From Bryopsis sp. KO-2023 (lineage: Eukaryota > Chlorophyta > Ulvophyceae > Bryopsidales > Bryopsidaceae): 64,000 bases of DNA. Position 1 is the first letter of the stretch; the number at the start of each line of letters is the position of its first letter. This document shows, one piece after another, positions 1-12,929 of this stretch. The stretch spans positions 1,947,001 through 2,011,000 of the forward strand of contig BSYQ01000006.1 of NCBI GenBank assembly GCA_030272585.1, written 5' to 3'. Below the pieces are notes generated by a model. The model searched no databases, was not told the DNA's origin, and worked only from the letters and a program-made list of their open reading frames with translations. Made by a program: the position numbers and the translations under genes.

Positions 1-1482
1 ATAAAGGAGACTGAGTTGTTCCTTTTTGTATTGTAAACTTTGTTCTCCTTTGTGAATACAACACTTGGAAGTTGCTGTGTCAGAAGACTCCACCCCGAAA
101 AAAAAACACAGAAAGGACCATAGTGGGGACACCACCCCACAAACTGCTCTTGGCAGAAAGCATCCTGACTACGATATTTGCATGAAAATTGCTGTTTGAA
201 GATGGCGCTGTGGCCATACGCAGTCCACTGCAGCTGTTTTCAGAGTCTGTGGCGTGGAAATAAGGAGGCAAATGGAATTTCATCGGCTGTAAACCCGTAT
301 GAGCTAAGAAATAGTTCCTAGGCCAAACAAGCGTCACAGTGGCAATCCTTACACTATCCCAATTCCACCAACCAATGTTACGGGACAATTCAGGGGTTGC
401 AATCGTTAATCAGAAGAGTGGCGTTGAGGGCCCACATTGATATCACCACTCATTGGGAACAATTGATAATCACCTTAAGTGAGATTGTGGACCGTTTGGT
501 GCACCTTGAGCATGGAATCAAATTCCCCTACACCTCATTTTATCCACGATCCTTTTTCATTCTGCTTACTTGACTTTGTCCATGAAAAGCCTCTAACATT
601 CATAAACACTGCTTTGTCGCTGCTTTGAAGCCACCCATCAGCCAGATATCCTTGTTCTATCAAAGTCGAGCATTCAGGTTCATCCAATGCTGATGAGGCC
701 TTTGTGTTTACTGGTTCAAACTAACAAGGAAATGATGTAATGGAGTGTAACTGTGGGGTGCGGTTTGGTGAATGGGGGTCATTGATTGAGTCAAGGTGCC
801 TTTGTACGGCCAAATTCCAACATACCCGTTGCAACAGGCAGAAGCCATTTCTCCAGAGAACCGACCCTTTGCATGAAAATGGGATGTGTTGGTGCGATTG
901 TGTGCTGGGTTTATTACCTCGCGCTCAATATCATGTCATGCTTCAAAAACGACTTGTACCCCCATTTATAATCGATGACGTGTGGATTCGAACCACATTC
1001 TCGATCACACTCTTCCCCATGTCTCCATGACTCACTTGTAGGAGTCGAGGGGTTTTCGCGCGCGCACGTGTTTTCGACAGTCGGAAATACGGCAGATTCC
1101 TGTACTGGACAAGGTCTGGCCTGGCATTTTTTGAGCAGGGAAAATTCTGTACGCCGTTTTGGAGAGGTCGCTTCTGAAACAGTGTGATTGTTGTTATGCT
1201 GGTTCGTTTCCGCGCGTACAGATTTTTGTGAAGTCTTCGACAAAGGGAAACGAACGATATCTGCGTAAGCGGTTTCTATCGCCCGCACCAGTGGGTTTTG
1301 TCCAGGATACATTCAAGCTCGGTTTTCGAAAGTATAGGAAAGCGAACCCTTGCCTGTCGACCAGCTTTTCGCGTGGGGGTCGGAGGTGGCCAGAGTAACG
1401 AAAAGAAGAGGTCTCCTTCGAAAGGGAAAAGGATATTGCGAAGGCCACTCTGGACTCCATTTGGTGAGGAGGTGCGGAAACC
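1..1482. other. 5' flank without a supported gene
   Basis: No open frame here shows a recognisable domain or convincing codon pattern. On the minus strand, 981-997 forms a perfect T-arm-like hairpin (TGTGG, loop TTCGAAT, CCACA), but no D arm, anticodon arm or acceptor stem fits around it. In the frame of the next gene, stops at about 1396 and 1465 separate this stretch from the start at 1483. Confidence 0.5.
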
Positions 1483-4354
1483 ATGTTGAATTTCATGAAG
1501 AGAAAGAAGGTAACCAAGGCCAAGCTCGGGGGCGAAAACAATTTCTACTTCAACGAAGACCTCGGGCGCTGGGTGGAACGTGGGAAGGAGGATGAGGCCG
1601 AACAGGAAGCTGCTCCAGCAGCCCCACCCACCGTGGATAATCCCGTCGAGCAACGTGTAATGAGCGGGGCGGGGCCTGCGTCGAAGTACGTCGACACTGG
1701 GTTTGGGAAGCCTAATGCGACCGCGAGCTCTCCCAAAGTTCCGGTGTTCGCTGGCGTGGCGAGTGCCAAAGCTCCCCCGCCTGGCGTGAGTTTTTTCGTT
1801 CCTCAGGCCCCTGCGGAGCCCGAATCCCCTGGGGAAGGGATTGGACTAATCGAAGACCACGAACTCACCCACTCCGGGTCCGGCGGTTCTGCGAGCCCCG
1901 ATGTCCCTCGTAGCAACAGTAATGAGGCGTGGTCCGGTCAAGACAGCGTGAAAATGGGCGACCCGTTGAGCGATTTTTACGGGAAGTCAGCAGAGGACCA
2001 AACCCAAGACGAGGGTGTGGGGGTTAAGGATGTCTTCGGGGTCGAGACGGACGATGAAGGATCCAACGGACAGGCTGCGGACCCACTGGACAATATTTTT
2101 GGTCCACCTGCACAGGATTCCGAGGTTCTGGACCCCGAAGGTGGAGCTGGTTCTGTGATGAATGCGGGCTTCACGGAAAACGTCAACACCGCTGGAACGG
2201 AACCCCCAACTCTCAGCCTTGACGACGTTCCGCATGCTGCGACCGAGAACGGGCTCGCGGGATTGCCAGAGTTGAGCGGGAATCACGTCGATCCTTTGTA
2301 TGGCGCTTCCGCTCTAGGTGATGGGGAGGCACAGACCGCGGTCGACGAGGGGATGGATATTCAAGACACGGGGGCGGACTTCGGTTGGACGCCGGAGCAA
2401 ACCACGGAATTCTACCAGTGGTTGGACACGAACTACGGAGACGCCTGGCGAGCCTGGACAGGGGAGGAATGGAACAGTTTCTGGACTTGGTTCAACAACC
2501 CTGAGTCGCATGCCGCTCAAGGAACCATCCCGGAAGACTCTGCAGGAGGAGCAGCAGTAGAAAATGGTACAGGTGGCAACCTTGGACTGGAGGGTGTTTT
2601 GGGGGTCGAAGAGGCTGGGGGTATGGAGTCTGGAGTTATGCACTCTGACAACCCTGAGGTCGGTGTGCTGTCGATTGGAGCTGACAAACCTCTTTCGCTG
2701 GGACAAGATTTCGCCGAGGAGGAACCAGGTGTGTTGAAATCGTCGCAAATCCGAAACTGTCGTTTTCTTTTGCTTTTTTTTTGCATTTTTTTTGAGGGAA
2801 ACTGAAATAGTTGAAAGGCACTAGCCTACGGTTTCATTGCTTCTTATTTTAGCTCAAGGGTGATGTGCTCGGGCCAATTCCTGGCCGAAAATTTCCCCCC
2901 CATAAGTCCCCAACTTCTACAAGATATCAAGCGCTGGACCTCAACTGAAAAGAAACAGCAGGGGCAACTCCCTCTCCAAACAAATTCCCCAAGATTCAGC
3001 ACCAGAATTGAACTGATTCTCATGTCGTGTGTGTTTTTCACTTCAAAAAGGTTCCGCTGCTGACCCGGATACACCTCCAACAGGACAACACAACAAGCTG
3101 GGTGGGTCGCTACCCTGGTCTGACCAGGACTTGAGCGGCTCCCCCAGAACCGTTGAAATCCGTTCCGAAGGCACTCCCAAGTCAGAGCTGTCCGGATTGC
3201 TGAACGGAGAATTGAGCCTCATGAGTTCGGAATTCGCGCACCTCGGGGGCTTCCTCTTTCAATTGAGCGGTCTGCTCAAAAACCTGACCCCCGCTTCGGA
3301 TGAAATCGCTAAGCAGCAATCGGAGTTTCAAGACCAGATTTCGTTGCTGCTGAAGTCGATGGATCAGAAGGGAGTTGTAGCTGGAGTCGACGGTAAACTC
3401 AGCGAATCAAATGGGCAGAATGGAGAGGTCGGGCAGCTGAGGGACGAACTGGATGCCAGCCGCAGTGAGTTGGCTTCCATCCAGGCAGAACTCCATGATA
3501 AATCTCAGAAGTTGGCGGAACTGACGGCCAGCTTGGATACCTCCGAAGAAGGGCAAAAGAAAGCCAGGGACCAGGATATTACTCACCTCCGGGAGGAGCT
3601 GGAGTCTCAGTACCATGAGCGATTGGCGCTGCTCCAGTCCGAAGTCGAGTCGAAAGATGCAGAGATCAACCGTCTGAAAGCCACCCGAGCATCGTCCCTT
3701 GGGGAAGGTGCGGGAGCTGGAGGGGGTGATTTGCACGAGCTCAGGATGGCACTGGACGAAATGGAGATCACGCACGGCCAGCAGCTTGCTGAAATCAACA
3801 AGGAACTGGAGATAAAGTCGGCAGAGAACGAAGACCTCAAACGGGAGCTGGACGAGATGGACGCCATGCAGGATGAGCTGGACGCGAAAGCGGAACAGAT
3901 CAACCTTCTGGAGAGCAAACTGGCGGCGCCCCGGTCGACCCCTGAGGGGGAGAGCTCCGAGAATTATCCCAAAAGCCAGCACTACAAGGAGGTCTGTGAA
4001 TTACGTGAGCAGCTTTCGGAGAAAACTGTGGAGCTGGAAGGCCTACGAAGTGTGGTATCCTCTGGCGAGTCCAGTAACAGTGCTGTCCAATCCGAAGTGG
4101 AGAAACTCAGGAGGGAACGGCAAGCCTTGGAATCTGAAATCGGAGAGTTACGACAGCAGATCAATGTGCAAAGCGTCGGCGAGATTTCGCTGACTAATCC
4201 CAGCGCTCCTCAACCGGAGACTGGGAAACTGATGCTTGCTGTTGGGGTGGCGGAGATGCAGATCAGGGCCCTTTCGAAAGAGCTTGAAGGGAAGGGGGTG
4301 AATGTCGGTGCCTTCGTCACTGAAGCTCTCGGGCCGTATTTGGAAATGAAGTAA
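1483..4354 (+). CDS. Sec16-C-terminus-like coiled-coil protein, two exons
   Basis: Two long open frames join through a GT-AG intron at 2729-3050. Exon 1 ends after one base of a Gly codon (GTGTGT donor) and exon 2 supplies the other two (AAAAG acceptor). The joined frame is 2550 nt, 849 residues. The first 35 residues read KAKLGGENNFYFNEDLGRWV, resembling the C-terminal motif of Sec16, the COPII scaffold at ER exit sites. A long acidic, Pro/Gly/Ser-rich stretch follows, then a Trp-rich patch (about residues 300-345). Exon 2 is almost entirely heptad-rich coiled coil (about residues 480-800). The start at 1483 is the first ATG after an in-frame stop at 1465. The central Sec16 domain is not present, so this could be a short Sec16-like protein, a golgin-like tether, or the 3' part of a larger gene. 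The gene model is solid; the family name is tentative. Confidence 0.6.
2729..3050 (+). other. Intron of the Sec16-like gene
   Basis: A 322-nt intron with GT at 2729 and AG at 3049-3050. Splicing here keeps one frame open across two otherwise unconnected ORFs. It contains T- and C-rich tracts, as expected of an intron. Confidence 0.75.
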
Positions 4355-7300
4355 GGGGAAGGATGAAAAGATAGGGTGGATTGGCAGCTGGCAAAGAGAA
4401 TGTGCGTTTGTGTGTTTTCCCCCCTTCTTTTTCTGGTCCCTTGTTAATTTATGGATGGCTGGCTCTCTTGTGGTTTCCCCTGCTAGTTGCGTGTTTTTGG
4501 CTGGCTGGGTGAAAGAAACTCATTATGGATATATAGAAAGGGGGGGGAAGGGAGGTGAAGGGGGGGCAAAAGGGATTCGTGGTTGAAAATAATCAGCTTG
4601 TTATTTTTTTTTTTGGATGGTTTTGTTGCCCTTGTGGGATTTGGGGGTGGTTTTTTTTTCTTAATTTGGGGTGGGATGGAGAGAAAGAAAAGCGGAGAGG
4701 GAGGTTCAAAACGACGAAAAATGACAGCACGCCCGAAAGAAGGAAAAAAAAACTGAGGTTGTTTAGCAAGATGGTGGGGTTAAAATCGAATATCTGTGAT
4801 CTTTTTTGAGGAGAAAATGTATAGACCCAAAATCAACGAAAACGAAAAAAAAGATATCGAAGAAACGTATAGCCGAAAGGGGTGGAGAGGGGGGAAAAAA
4901 AGGAGTGAGAAAAAAGAGGGAAGCATGGATGTTACAAAAAAAAGGGGGGGGGGGAGAAAGGTTGGGGGCAAAGTCATGTCTCTTTTTCTTTTTCGTCCGG
5001 GGAAAGACAGGTTAGGGAAGGAAAGCCAAAAAGGTTGAGTTTGTGTTTCAGACCATCATCCATATATTTCTCTTTGTGTGGGTGGTTTTTTGGTTTATTT
5101 TCTGTTCCCCTTGGCAAGCCTGGCTTCTTTTTTTCTCATTTTTTTTTTTTGTGGGAAAAGAAAAAGACTTGCTCTTTCAAGTCGTAAACAAAAATCGAAG
5201 AACTGTTGGAATTTAGACTTTCCATGTTTCACCTTCTCTTTCTCATTTTTTTTTTCCTCTCGTGAAAACACACTCCCATGGACATATGGGCATTTTAGAA
5301 CGTTGTCGGGTTTTCGTCATTCAAAAGCCAATTTGGAAAAAAAAAGAAGGGTAAAAGAAGAAAAAAAAAAACACGGCTGGGAAGAGTGAAGAAGGTGGTA
5401 AAAGAATGAGACGAAAGATAATTAGTAAAGCCAAGGTCAACCTTTCTGTCTTTGATCCGCACCATGGAGTCAATATTTTGATTGTGGGAGGAAGTTTGGT
5501 TTTTGGGGGGACGGGGGGTCGTCTACAAACGAAAGGGTTTGTAGTGTTTTTTTTGGAGGGGCCACTCGTTTCGAGGTATTTTTTCCTCCCCCTCCTTTTT
5601 TTTTACACAAAATGGTGAAGGGAAAATGAAGGTGAAAAAAAAAGGGAATCGGAAGTTGTCTGAATTATATCTGGGGGGTTTCAGGTGGGGAGTTGAAAAG
5701 GATTTGAAAAAAAAACAATTGGTTATGGTTGGTTGAAAAGGAGAAAGGGGGGGGGATGGAAGGAGAGAATAGAATAGAAAAAAAAAAGGAAAAAAGCTGA
5801 GTGTGTTTTTTTCGGCTCCCCATTCCCCCCCCCCCTGTGCGAAACCCCCCGTCCCCGTTTTCTCCTTCCTTCTCCCCCCCCCCCCAAAAAAAAAGAAGAA
5901 AAAACATTAAAAAGAAATTTTCTTTTTGCTTTCTCTTTTTTTCTTTTTCTCGTTGTGTTCAATGATTGGGGGGCCGTTTTTTCTCTCTTGTTCGTTCTAT
6001 TTCTAAATTCAAGAAAGGTTTGGGGTGTAACTTTGGTCGGCTGCTTTTTTGGGGGAGAAAGCGTCAATAAATATGTTTTTGTTCAACGAAATATTTGGCC
6101 GTGGGGTCATCTTGTCTTTGGTCAATAACAAGGTTTCTCAGCCTGTGTTTTTTTTTTTTTTTTAATGGTGGGGTTTCCCAGGAAAATAAAGTTGAAAAAA
6201 AACAAGAATAAGTGAAAGATTGAACTAGCTGTTGGGGGGTGTGTGTGTTCTTTTTGGTTCATTCTTGACTGGGGGATTCCCTCGGCAGTATTCTTCTTTT
6301 TCTTTTTTTTCATTTTGGCTTCTTACTTGTGGTCGGGTGTTTCTCAATTTTTATATATATATATATAAATAATAAAATAAATAAAATAAAGTATATATAT
6401 AGATGTATATAAGAACCCAGGCCACTGAGAGTTGGGCTGGGCCTTGCACACACTCCCAAGCCCTTGGGGTTGATTTCCTTATAAGCTTGTTTCTTATTCA
6501 TTTGTGTGAAGGGTTTTTTCTCCACAAGAACGCCAGAAGGAACTGTTCAGCAAAACTGAGTAATTTGTCCCCACTCATTTCATTTCTCTATCGACCACCC
6601 CTTGGTCGAGAAATATCGGAGATGGGAAAGCTACGAGTCCATACAATCATAAGCATTAAGCGACCCACGCACACATTTAGATAAAACGGTGCATATTCTT
6701 CGTGCTTTTGCTTCCACACTCATTACTTCTTTGTTCACAGAAAATCAGATAAATGCAGGTTTTGGTTATTTATATGTGACCACAGACGTTAGGTATCTGG
6801 TTTTTTAAAAACCAGAATGCAAAACCTGGATACAAATAGATGGCAAGTCTGCATCCCCACCTAGACTTTTCAGAAATCGACCCATGCAAACATCACAACT
6901 TTTTCATGGTTTGATTTGCCAAAAACGAAATCGAAAAATCCACTGAGTATCAAACATGGGGTTTTATTGGTGGCATGCAAATTCTATGCCTGTTAATGTC
7001 AATTTTGTTGTAACTTGATCTGTTGTATCTGTAATGAAAGGCTGTAGAGGAGGCTTTCTGTGTGTGTGGGGGGGTGACCTCTTTCCCTCGTATTGAATTG
7101 CAGGTTGCTGGATTCTGTCCAAGTTAACACCAAGGTAAAAATAAATAAACAAAATAAATAAAAGAGTGTTCATTGGGGTCCAGAAAAGCTCTTTACAAAA
7201 AAACCTGTTAGAGGAAAACCGAATGGTCACAAATGTAAAGGAAATGAGCGACCCCGTAGGTGGTCAGGTTTTTTTTGTGCATTTGTTTTGTAACTGGCAA

Positions 7301-8825
7301 AAAGTAAAATTAAAAACGAGGGGTGGGGGTCGATGTATATATAGTTTTGCTTTTTTTCTATTTAGTATTTTGGTGTGTGTTGTGACGTTAAAACTCTTAC
7401 AACAAGTGACCTTCAAAAAGTCAAATAACGAACAATGTGTATGGTTTTATCCTTGCCCCAGTCGTACAATCACGACACCAACTTTGTGGGTACAACATGT
7501 GCATGTCGTGCCATTTGTTCTGTGCACCAGAAATAAATTTGGTGGTAGTTCGATTTTGGAGAATGGGAGCGTTTTTACGGATTTGTGGTGTTTTTTCTTC
7601 TATGGGAGCTGGAGTGGATAAGGTCTTGGTCCAGAAGAGGGGCAGAACATTTTTTTTCAATTTCGGAACGGTGAAGGAATGATTGAGGTGTAAAAATGAA
7701 ATTATGGCAGTGGACCAAAGTAAACATTTCAAAAGAGCTTTTGGTTTGGATCGATGTATCTCTTTGTACTTTGATGTAGGAAGAAATGAAAATGGCTGGA
7801 AACGCCTGAAAACTCGACTTGGCACCCTGTATTGTCATTTACAAACCGAGCTTTACAAATATACCCTCAATTTATTAAGCTTGCATTGTAAGTCCGATAT
7901 TTCCTCACGGAAGAAAAGCAACTTCGCCAATTTCTTACAAAGTGATTAATTTTCTCTTTCTTAAAACCTGCCTGCATATACGACAAAGACCCCGCCAACC
8001 TATACAAGACGACAAAATCAAAAGAACCAAAAAAACAAAACGACAAAAAAGCCTAAATCCTCCTCGAATTCGAGACAGCCCCCTTCCCCCCCCCCCAATT
8101 TTTTCCCTGTTTTAGAAACCAGCCAATCGTAAAGGAGATCAGAGCACCACCCTTTCTTGCAGCTTTTTGTTTTCCTCTTTCTTCAACTTCGGTCCGCCAC
8201 TGGACTTATTAGTCACACAAATAACCCTAATGAAATCAAAACACCCTAAACAAACCAAAAAATATACGTATATGAAAACCCCCGACATCTCATCAGTTCT
8301 TCCTCTTCACAATCCGTTCAATCGTCCGGCTTCCAAGAAATTGACCAACCGCAATTTCTTCACTTCTTCTTTGTTTAAAAAAAAAAAAGCACTCATTATT
8401 ATTCGCAATCTGGCAAAAACCAAACGCCCCAGCCAGGCAAACCCCGATTCCAAAAGTAATTAACATAGAGCAATTCAGATATATATACGAGCTTGAGCTT
8501 TTTTTTAGACCACCACCACCACCTTTTCTAAAACATCGCAGTGCAAAAAAACATGCAAACTTCAAAATCATTTTGTCGCTTCTTCAACCACTCTTCATTA
8601 ACCTCCATTCTTGTCAAGCCCATCCTCTCCCCCCCCACCTTTTCCCTGTCATCTTTTTCTTTCTCGTCACTTTTCTTGTGTGTGTGTTTTCCCCTCATCT
8701 CGTTCTTGCCGTGCAAAACAAACTCCTGTCCTCAACCCCCCCTCCCCTTTCCTCCCCAAAAAGAAGAAAAACACCAAGCCAAATCCCCCCCCCCCCAAAA
8801 AAAAAGGAAAAACGGCAAGCCAAAT
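4355..8825. other. Homopolymer-rich spacer and UTRs
   Basis: About 4.5 kb without a supportable gene. From 4540 to 6300 the + strand is dominated by runs of G, A, T and C (for example a long C run near 5825 and another near 5873) and purine/pyrimidine-asymmetric tracts. An AT dinucleotide repeat lies near 6352-6366. Short ORFs here are low-complexity Lys/Phe/Pro strings. The first few hundred bases are probably 3' UTR of the Sec16-like gene, and the last few hundred the 3' UTR of the minus-strand beta-helix gene. Confidence 0.6.
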
Positions 8826-11159
8826 CTACCCAATGACTCTACCCTCCGTCGTGATCACACCCCCTTCGGGATTATCAGTATACTCTCCTCTGGTCACCCA
8901 AACCTCAGTGCCGGACCCATCCACCTCCAAACCGCACCCTTCTTTCGACCCCGACGAAACGACATCCCTCAACGCAGCCAAAGCCCCATCTCGAACAACA
9001 ATTCCAGACATATTATTGTCCGACACTTTGCAACTGATCATGTTCAAATCGGTCCCGTAACCCCCCGCCTCCACCCCAGCACCCTCTTTGGACCCCGACA
9101 TGGTGCATCCTCGAAACATGCCGGTCGCATAGTAGCCCACCCCGACTCCGTTCTGGACATTATCCGCAAAGATGGAGCTGATTGCTGTGACGTTGGAGCC
9201 CTTCCCCTCCACGATCATTCCAGAACCCTTGGAACCCCGGCAGAGCAACTCCTCCACCGTGACCGCCGCGCAGCCTCGCACCAACACCCCATGCAAATTG
9301 CTGTTGAGAAACTCGCATCGCAGTAGTTTTACCTTCGTCCCTTTGCCCCTGGCTTCGAACCCGCTTTCGGTCTGCGAGTTGAAACAGACGCAGTCTTCCA
9401 CTTTGGCGAAAGCTCCGTCCGAAATCATCATACTGGACGTCTCGTTATTGATGAAGGTCGATTTCGTGACGGTTACGGTGGTCCCTTTTCCTTCCACCGT
9501 CAGCCCCTCGGCCGTTTTCGATCCGATGAAATCGCATTGGGTCAAGGTAGCCATGCCACCATCTTTCACCAGCATGTTTTCGAAACCATGGTCAACAAAT
9601 TTCGACCTTTTCCCGCTCAGATTTCCTCCAGCGACCACGATGCCGACCTCTTTCGCCTCGGTGACCTCACAGTCAGTCATGCAAACGACCGAACCTGCTC
9701 CAATCGTGAACGTGCCTACCCCAATCACGGAACAGACCTCCATCTCCAGATTACAGTCGACCAATGTGCATCCATCGGCGCCCGCCAGAATGTCCAGCTC
9801 GTGGAGCTTCGATTTCGAAATCAGCTTCACGATTTCGCGAAATTCGACCACCCCGTTTTCGATAATGAACATGCATTCGTTCGTTTCGGACAAAGCGCTG
9901 GCGTCAAAAACATCGCCTTTCAGAGTGGAGCCCTGGAGGTCGATATGAACTTCGGAAAAATATTTCGTGGTGCCCTTGCCGACAGCTTCTTGCAGTACAG
10001 GAAGCTTGACGATTTTTTGCCAGGGCAAACTTATGAAAACCTGCACGTACATACACTCGATATGTTGCATAACTAGTCAAAAAATAATTGAAAAACAGCT
10101 GATGCTTCCATGAAGTTGCCTGTTAGGGATCTCATTCGGAATTTGCACGAGGTAGGTCCATGTGCTTCTTCAACACAACAGAAAACATAATTTTTGAAGT
10201 CTATGAGTGGCAAAATCTCAAAAATGGGAACTGCCCTTCCATTTCCTATTTTTTCCCTCCATTTGGAAAAACATCCATTCGGTAAAAAAAAGGTGAGAAT
10301 TAGTAAAGGTGTTTATCAAAAGCAAGGTGCACATGAGCGTTTCCAGTCCTGTGGGCAGTTTTCAAGTCTTTTTTCTGGCTCAAGAGAGGCTATTTTCAGA
10401 AGTTCTGCAGGTGGGGTTTCCCCCCCACCCCCCCCCCGGATTTTAGCACTTCAGTCAGATTTTTTCGGCTAGCTTTTTAGGGTCTTTTCTCTTATCTGTT
10501 ATCTCATTTGCTTTTTTCTTTTTCTTGTTTTCGATCTCGATGTGTTACATCAAGAAAAGCGATGTTAGATTGACAGGTGCACTCACCTTGTCCGCCTCAT
10601 GAATAACTTCTATATCGGATGCATCACTGTACTCGATGGTAGGCAAGGTTTGGCTACCCTGAATCACAGCCAAAAACAAATCCAAACTTGAGCAAATTTG
10701 AAGGCTACAGCATATTGCAATCATTCCCCCCCCCCCCCAAAAAAAAAGGACTCACTGACCATTGCCCCAGACCATTGCCCCACATACCAAACCAACGATG
10801 AGGTTGACTGATGATAATAACGGCAGCTTTTGCTTTTCTCGAGTCCAAAATAAAATAAAATAATAAGATAAAGATCCCCAAGATCACCCACATTCCCAAT
10901 TTACCTCTCGTTTCACCGAACCCTTGATGGTGCTCATTTTCCTGATCAGCTCAGAATCTTTCATCCGAGGCTCCGGCATGGGGCCGGTGGGAAAGACATC
11001 GTCGCCTTCGCTGGAGATCGCGTCTTTTTCGTCGATGAACACCACCTTGGCGGGGGCACTGGAATCAGCAGTTGTGCTTTCCGGTTTCCCGCTCCCCCCA
11101 TTCCTTTCGTTTAAGCTCATCCCAGAGACATACTGAGCCATGAAATCTGCGCCAGACAT
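8826..11159 (-). CDS. Right-handed parallel beta-helix repeat protein, three exons
   Basis: Three minus-strand exons, 10905-11159, 10587-10658 and 8826-10040, join in phase 0 to give 513 residues. Donors are GTAAAT after 10905 and GTGAGT after 10587; acceptors end in CAG at both introns. The N-terminal 85 residues are acidic and Ser/Pro-rich and look disordered. From about residue 200 to the end the protein consists of some ten repeats of 22-25 residues in which a V.DGA-type turn alternates with an E.GKGT.V turn and a following C or S..F..N step. This is the pattern of right-handed parallel beta-helices (pectate-lyase-like fold). Such repeats bind or cleave polysaccharide or serve as structural scaffolds; no catalytic residues are recognisable. 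There is no signal peptide at this ATG. A CAG lies directly before the ATG, so an additional 5' exon is possible. Confidence 0.75.
10041..10586 (-). other. Intron 2 of the beta-helix gene
   Basis: 546-nt GT-AG intron (GTGAGT donor, TGCAG acceptor) between phase-0 exons. It contains a long C-rich tract near 10420-10438. Confidence 0.7.
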
Positions 11160-12085
11160 CCTGCAAATCCGCTGTAGTCAGTCGGTCTCTGTGTGTGTGT
11201 GTGTTTTAGACTGAGTGACCTTTTTTTTTTTTTTTTTTCTTCGCTTTTAAGCACCCTCCTTGTCGTAAGCTGCACTGCTGGGATATGACGGGTTTGATCG
11301 GTACGGTTTTTCTTTCTTTCTTCCTTCCTTTACGCCCTTTTCAAAAAAGCAGGAGACCTGGAAGAAGAAACAAAAACCGAAATCACATCTCAGCATTCCA
11401 ACACAGTCATTGCCCTCAAGCAACCCAATCAACATTCATTTTCAACAATGAATGTCCCCACTCGATATCTGCAACCTCTGTTTCACTCCCATGTCCATGG
11501 ATAGCAACACATGAAAAGCCACATCCATTCCATATTTATTCCCAGGTCTTTTTGGATAGTTTTCGTTTTCAAAGTGGATAACGACAGGTATGAGGTGCGT
11601 GGGGAGGGCATGAGAATCAGTCCCCTGTTTCGACCAGCGTGACGGGAAAAATCAACGAAGACGAACCAACGAGGATCCCAGGGTGGCGTTCACGTAGAAC
11701 TCCGCAACAGGGGATCTCTAGACATCTCTTTTCACGAAGCAAAAAAATGTGGTCTGGGAACCACCCAACCACCTGATATCCACGCGGCTCGCAGCGATAT
11801 GGAAAATACGAGAAGAAGGGCGCAAGACGCAGGATAGACAGCAGCACCTTGCTCTTGTGGTGCTCGTGTCTGGAAACGATTACGTTTGGCTTGCGTTTAA
11901 TCAGCTGATGCCGACCTCATTCTCAAACGAATGAACTTCCTGATTGAGCAATTGAAACTCAATCAACTGTTGTGGGGTTCTGGGCAACTCGAACTGCTAT
12001 CAGCGTTGCTGGGAACTGCTCCCCCAGGCAAAATTGCAATAATTGAGCCATTGCTGTGGGTGGTGGCTTTCAGGAGGAGAAGGTT

Positions 12086-12120
<35 letters not shown>

Positions 12121-12529
12121 GATTACATGTTGCCTGAGGAGCCACTTTGCTCCTATCGCAACCCAATACCAGACAATCACTTCATAAAAAAAAACTTGGA
12201 GGAGAAGGTTAAAACCGGTTTTACCCTTTGGGTACCCTTTGCACAATCGAGGTGCAGGTGGTGCTGGTGTTGGCGTGGAGTGGGAGGGAGCTACCCCCCA
12301 GGGCGGCTGAAACACAATCAGGCGTAACGCTCCAATCAATAAGTCTTTTCATGCACGAGAAGTCGTTGGTTGGGGGGACGACACCACGCCTTTGGCGACT
12401 CTTTCGCAGCCTCTTGCAAGACCTGTCGCACTTGGCGTCCAACGATTACCGCGAGGTTCCATCCCGAGGATCACTATGGGAAGTCGCGTTCTGTGCGGGG
12501 TGTTTTTGAAACCCCGTACAGCACTCTGA
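11160..12529. other. Spacer with TTGA-tailed retroposon fragment
   Basis: No gene is supportable. A CA/GT run and a long T run lie at 11189-11240. The stretch ends with the (TCAA)n tract described separately and enters the foldback element. Confidence 0.5.
12088..12152 (-). repeat. 3' end of a retroposon with (TTGA)n tail
   Basis: On the minus strand the sequence reads a GGAGC...GGCTCC hairpin, then a short ACATGTAATCA stretch, then eight TTGA units. The same TGTAATCA(TTGA)n ending occurs at 25488-25512, 32757-32820 and in their unit-2 copies, so it is a dispersed family. Simple-repeat tails of this kind are typical of 3' ends of SINEs and some LINEs. No 5' end or target-site duplication was identified. 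Confidence 0.55.
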
Positions 12530-12869
12530 AACCCGTGCACAAAAACAAAACAACCCCGCACAGCTCTGTTCCCCGGTTTGGCCGGTTTATGCCCGGGTCC
12601 CCATTTTGACCCCGCACAGACCAGAACCCCGCACACAGGACCTGACGTCTTTCCCATTGTGGGACCCCGCACAGATGAAACATAGCCCCGTACAGTGTGC
12701 GGGGTACCCTATCCTCCGTGCGGGGGTGCCGTGCGGGGTGGATATGGAAGACGTCAGGTTCTGTGTGCGGGGTTCTGGTCTGTGCGGGGTCAAATTGGGA
12801 CCCCGGACATAAACCGGCCAAACCGGGGAACAGAGCTGTGCGGGGTTTTGTTTTCTCTGTGCACGGGTT
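12530..12869. repeat. Foldback element with arms of about 122 bp
   Basis: The left arm (12530-12651) and right arm (12748-12869) are imperfect reverse complements around a spacer of about 96 bp. Both arms share the blocks GTGCGGGG, ACCGGCCAAACCGGGG and AAGACGTCAGG. The arms are built from the same CCCCGCACA motif that forms the adjacent minisatellite. The long ORFs read through it on both strands are consequences of the repeat and not genes. Confidence 0.7.
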
Positions 12870-12929
12870 CCAGTCGTCTGTGCGAATCATGGACCACCCC
12901 GCACACGAGGACCAGGCCCCCGCACAACT

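Noticed and set aside
80..388. 102-codon minus-strand ORF
   Set aside because: No domain, no splice-site support, and a composition not different from spacer ORFs.
981..997. tRNA gene on the minus strand
   Set aside because: Perfect T-arm-like hairpin only; no acceptor pairing or other arms found.
8541..9948. Long + strand ORFs opposite the beta-helix gene
   Set aside because: They are shadows of the minus-strand exon; the minus frame has a clear repeat pattern and fitting splice sites.
12088..12121. (TCAA)n tract as CRISPR array
   Set aside because: Uninterrupted four-base repeat without spacers, in eukaryotic DNA.
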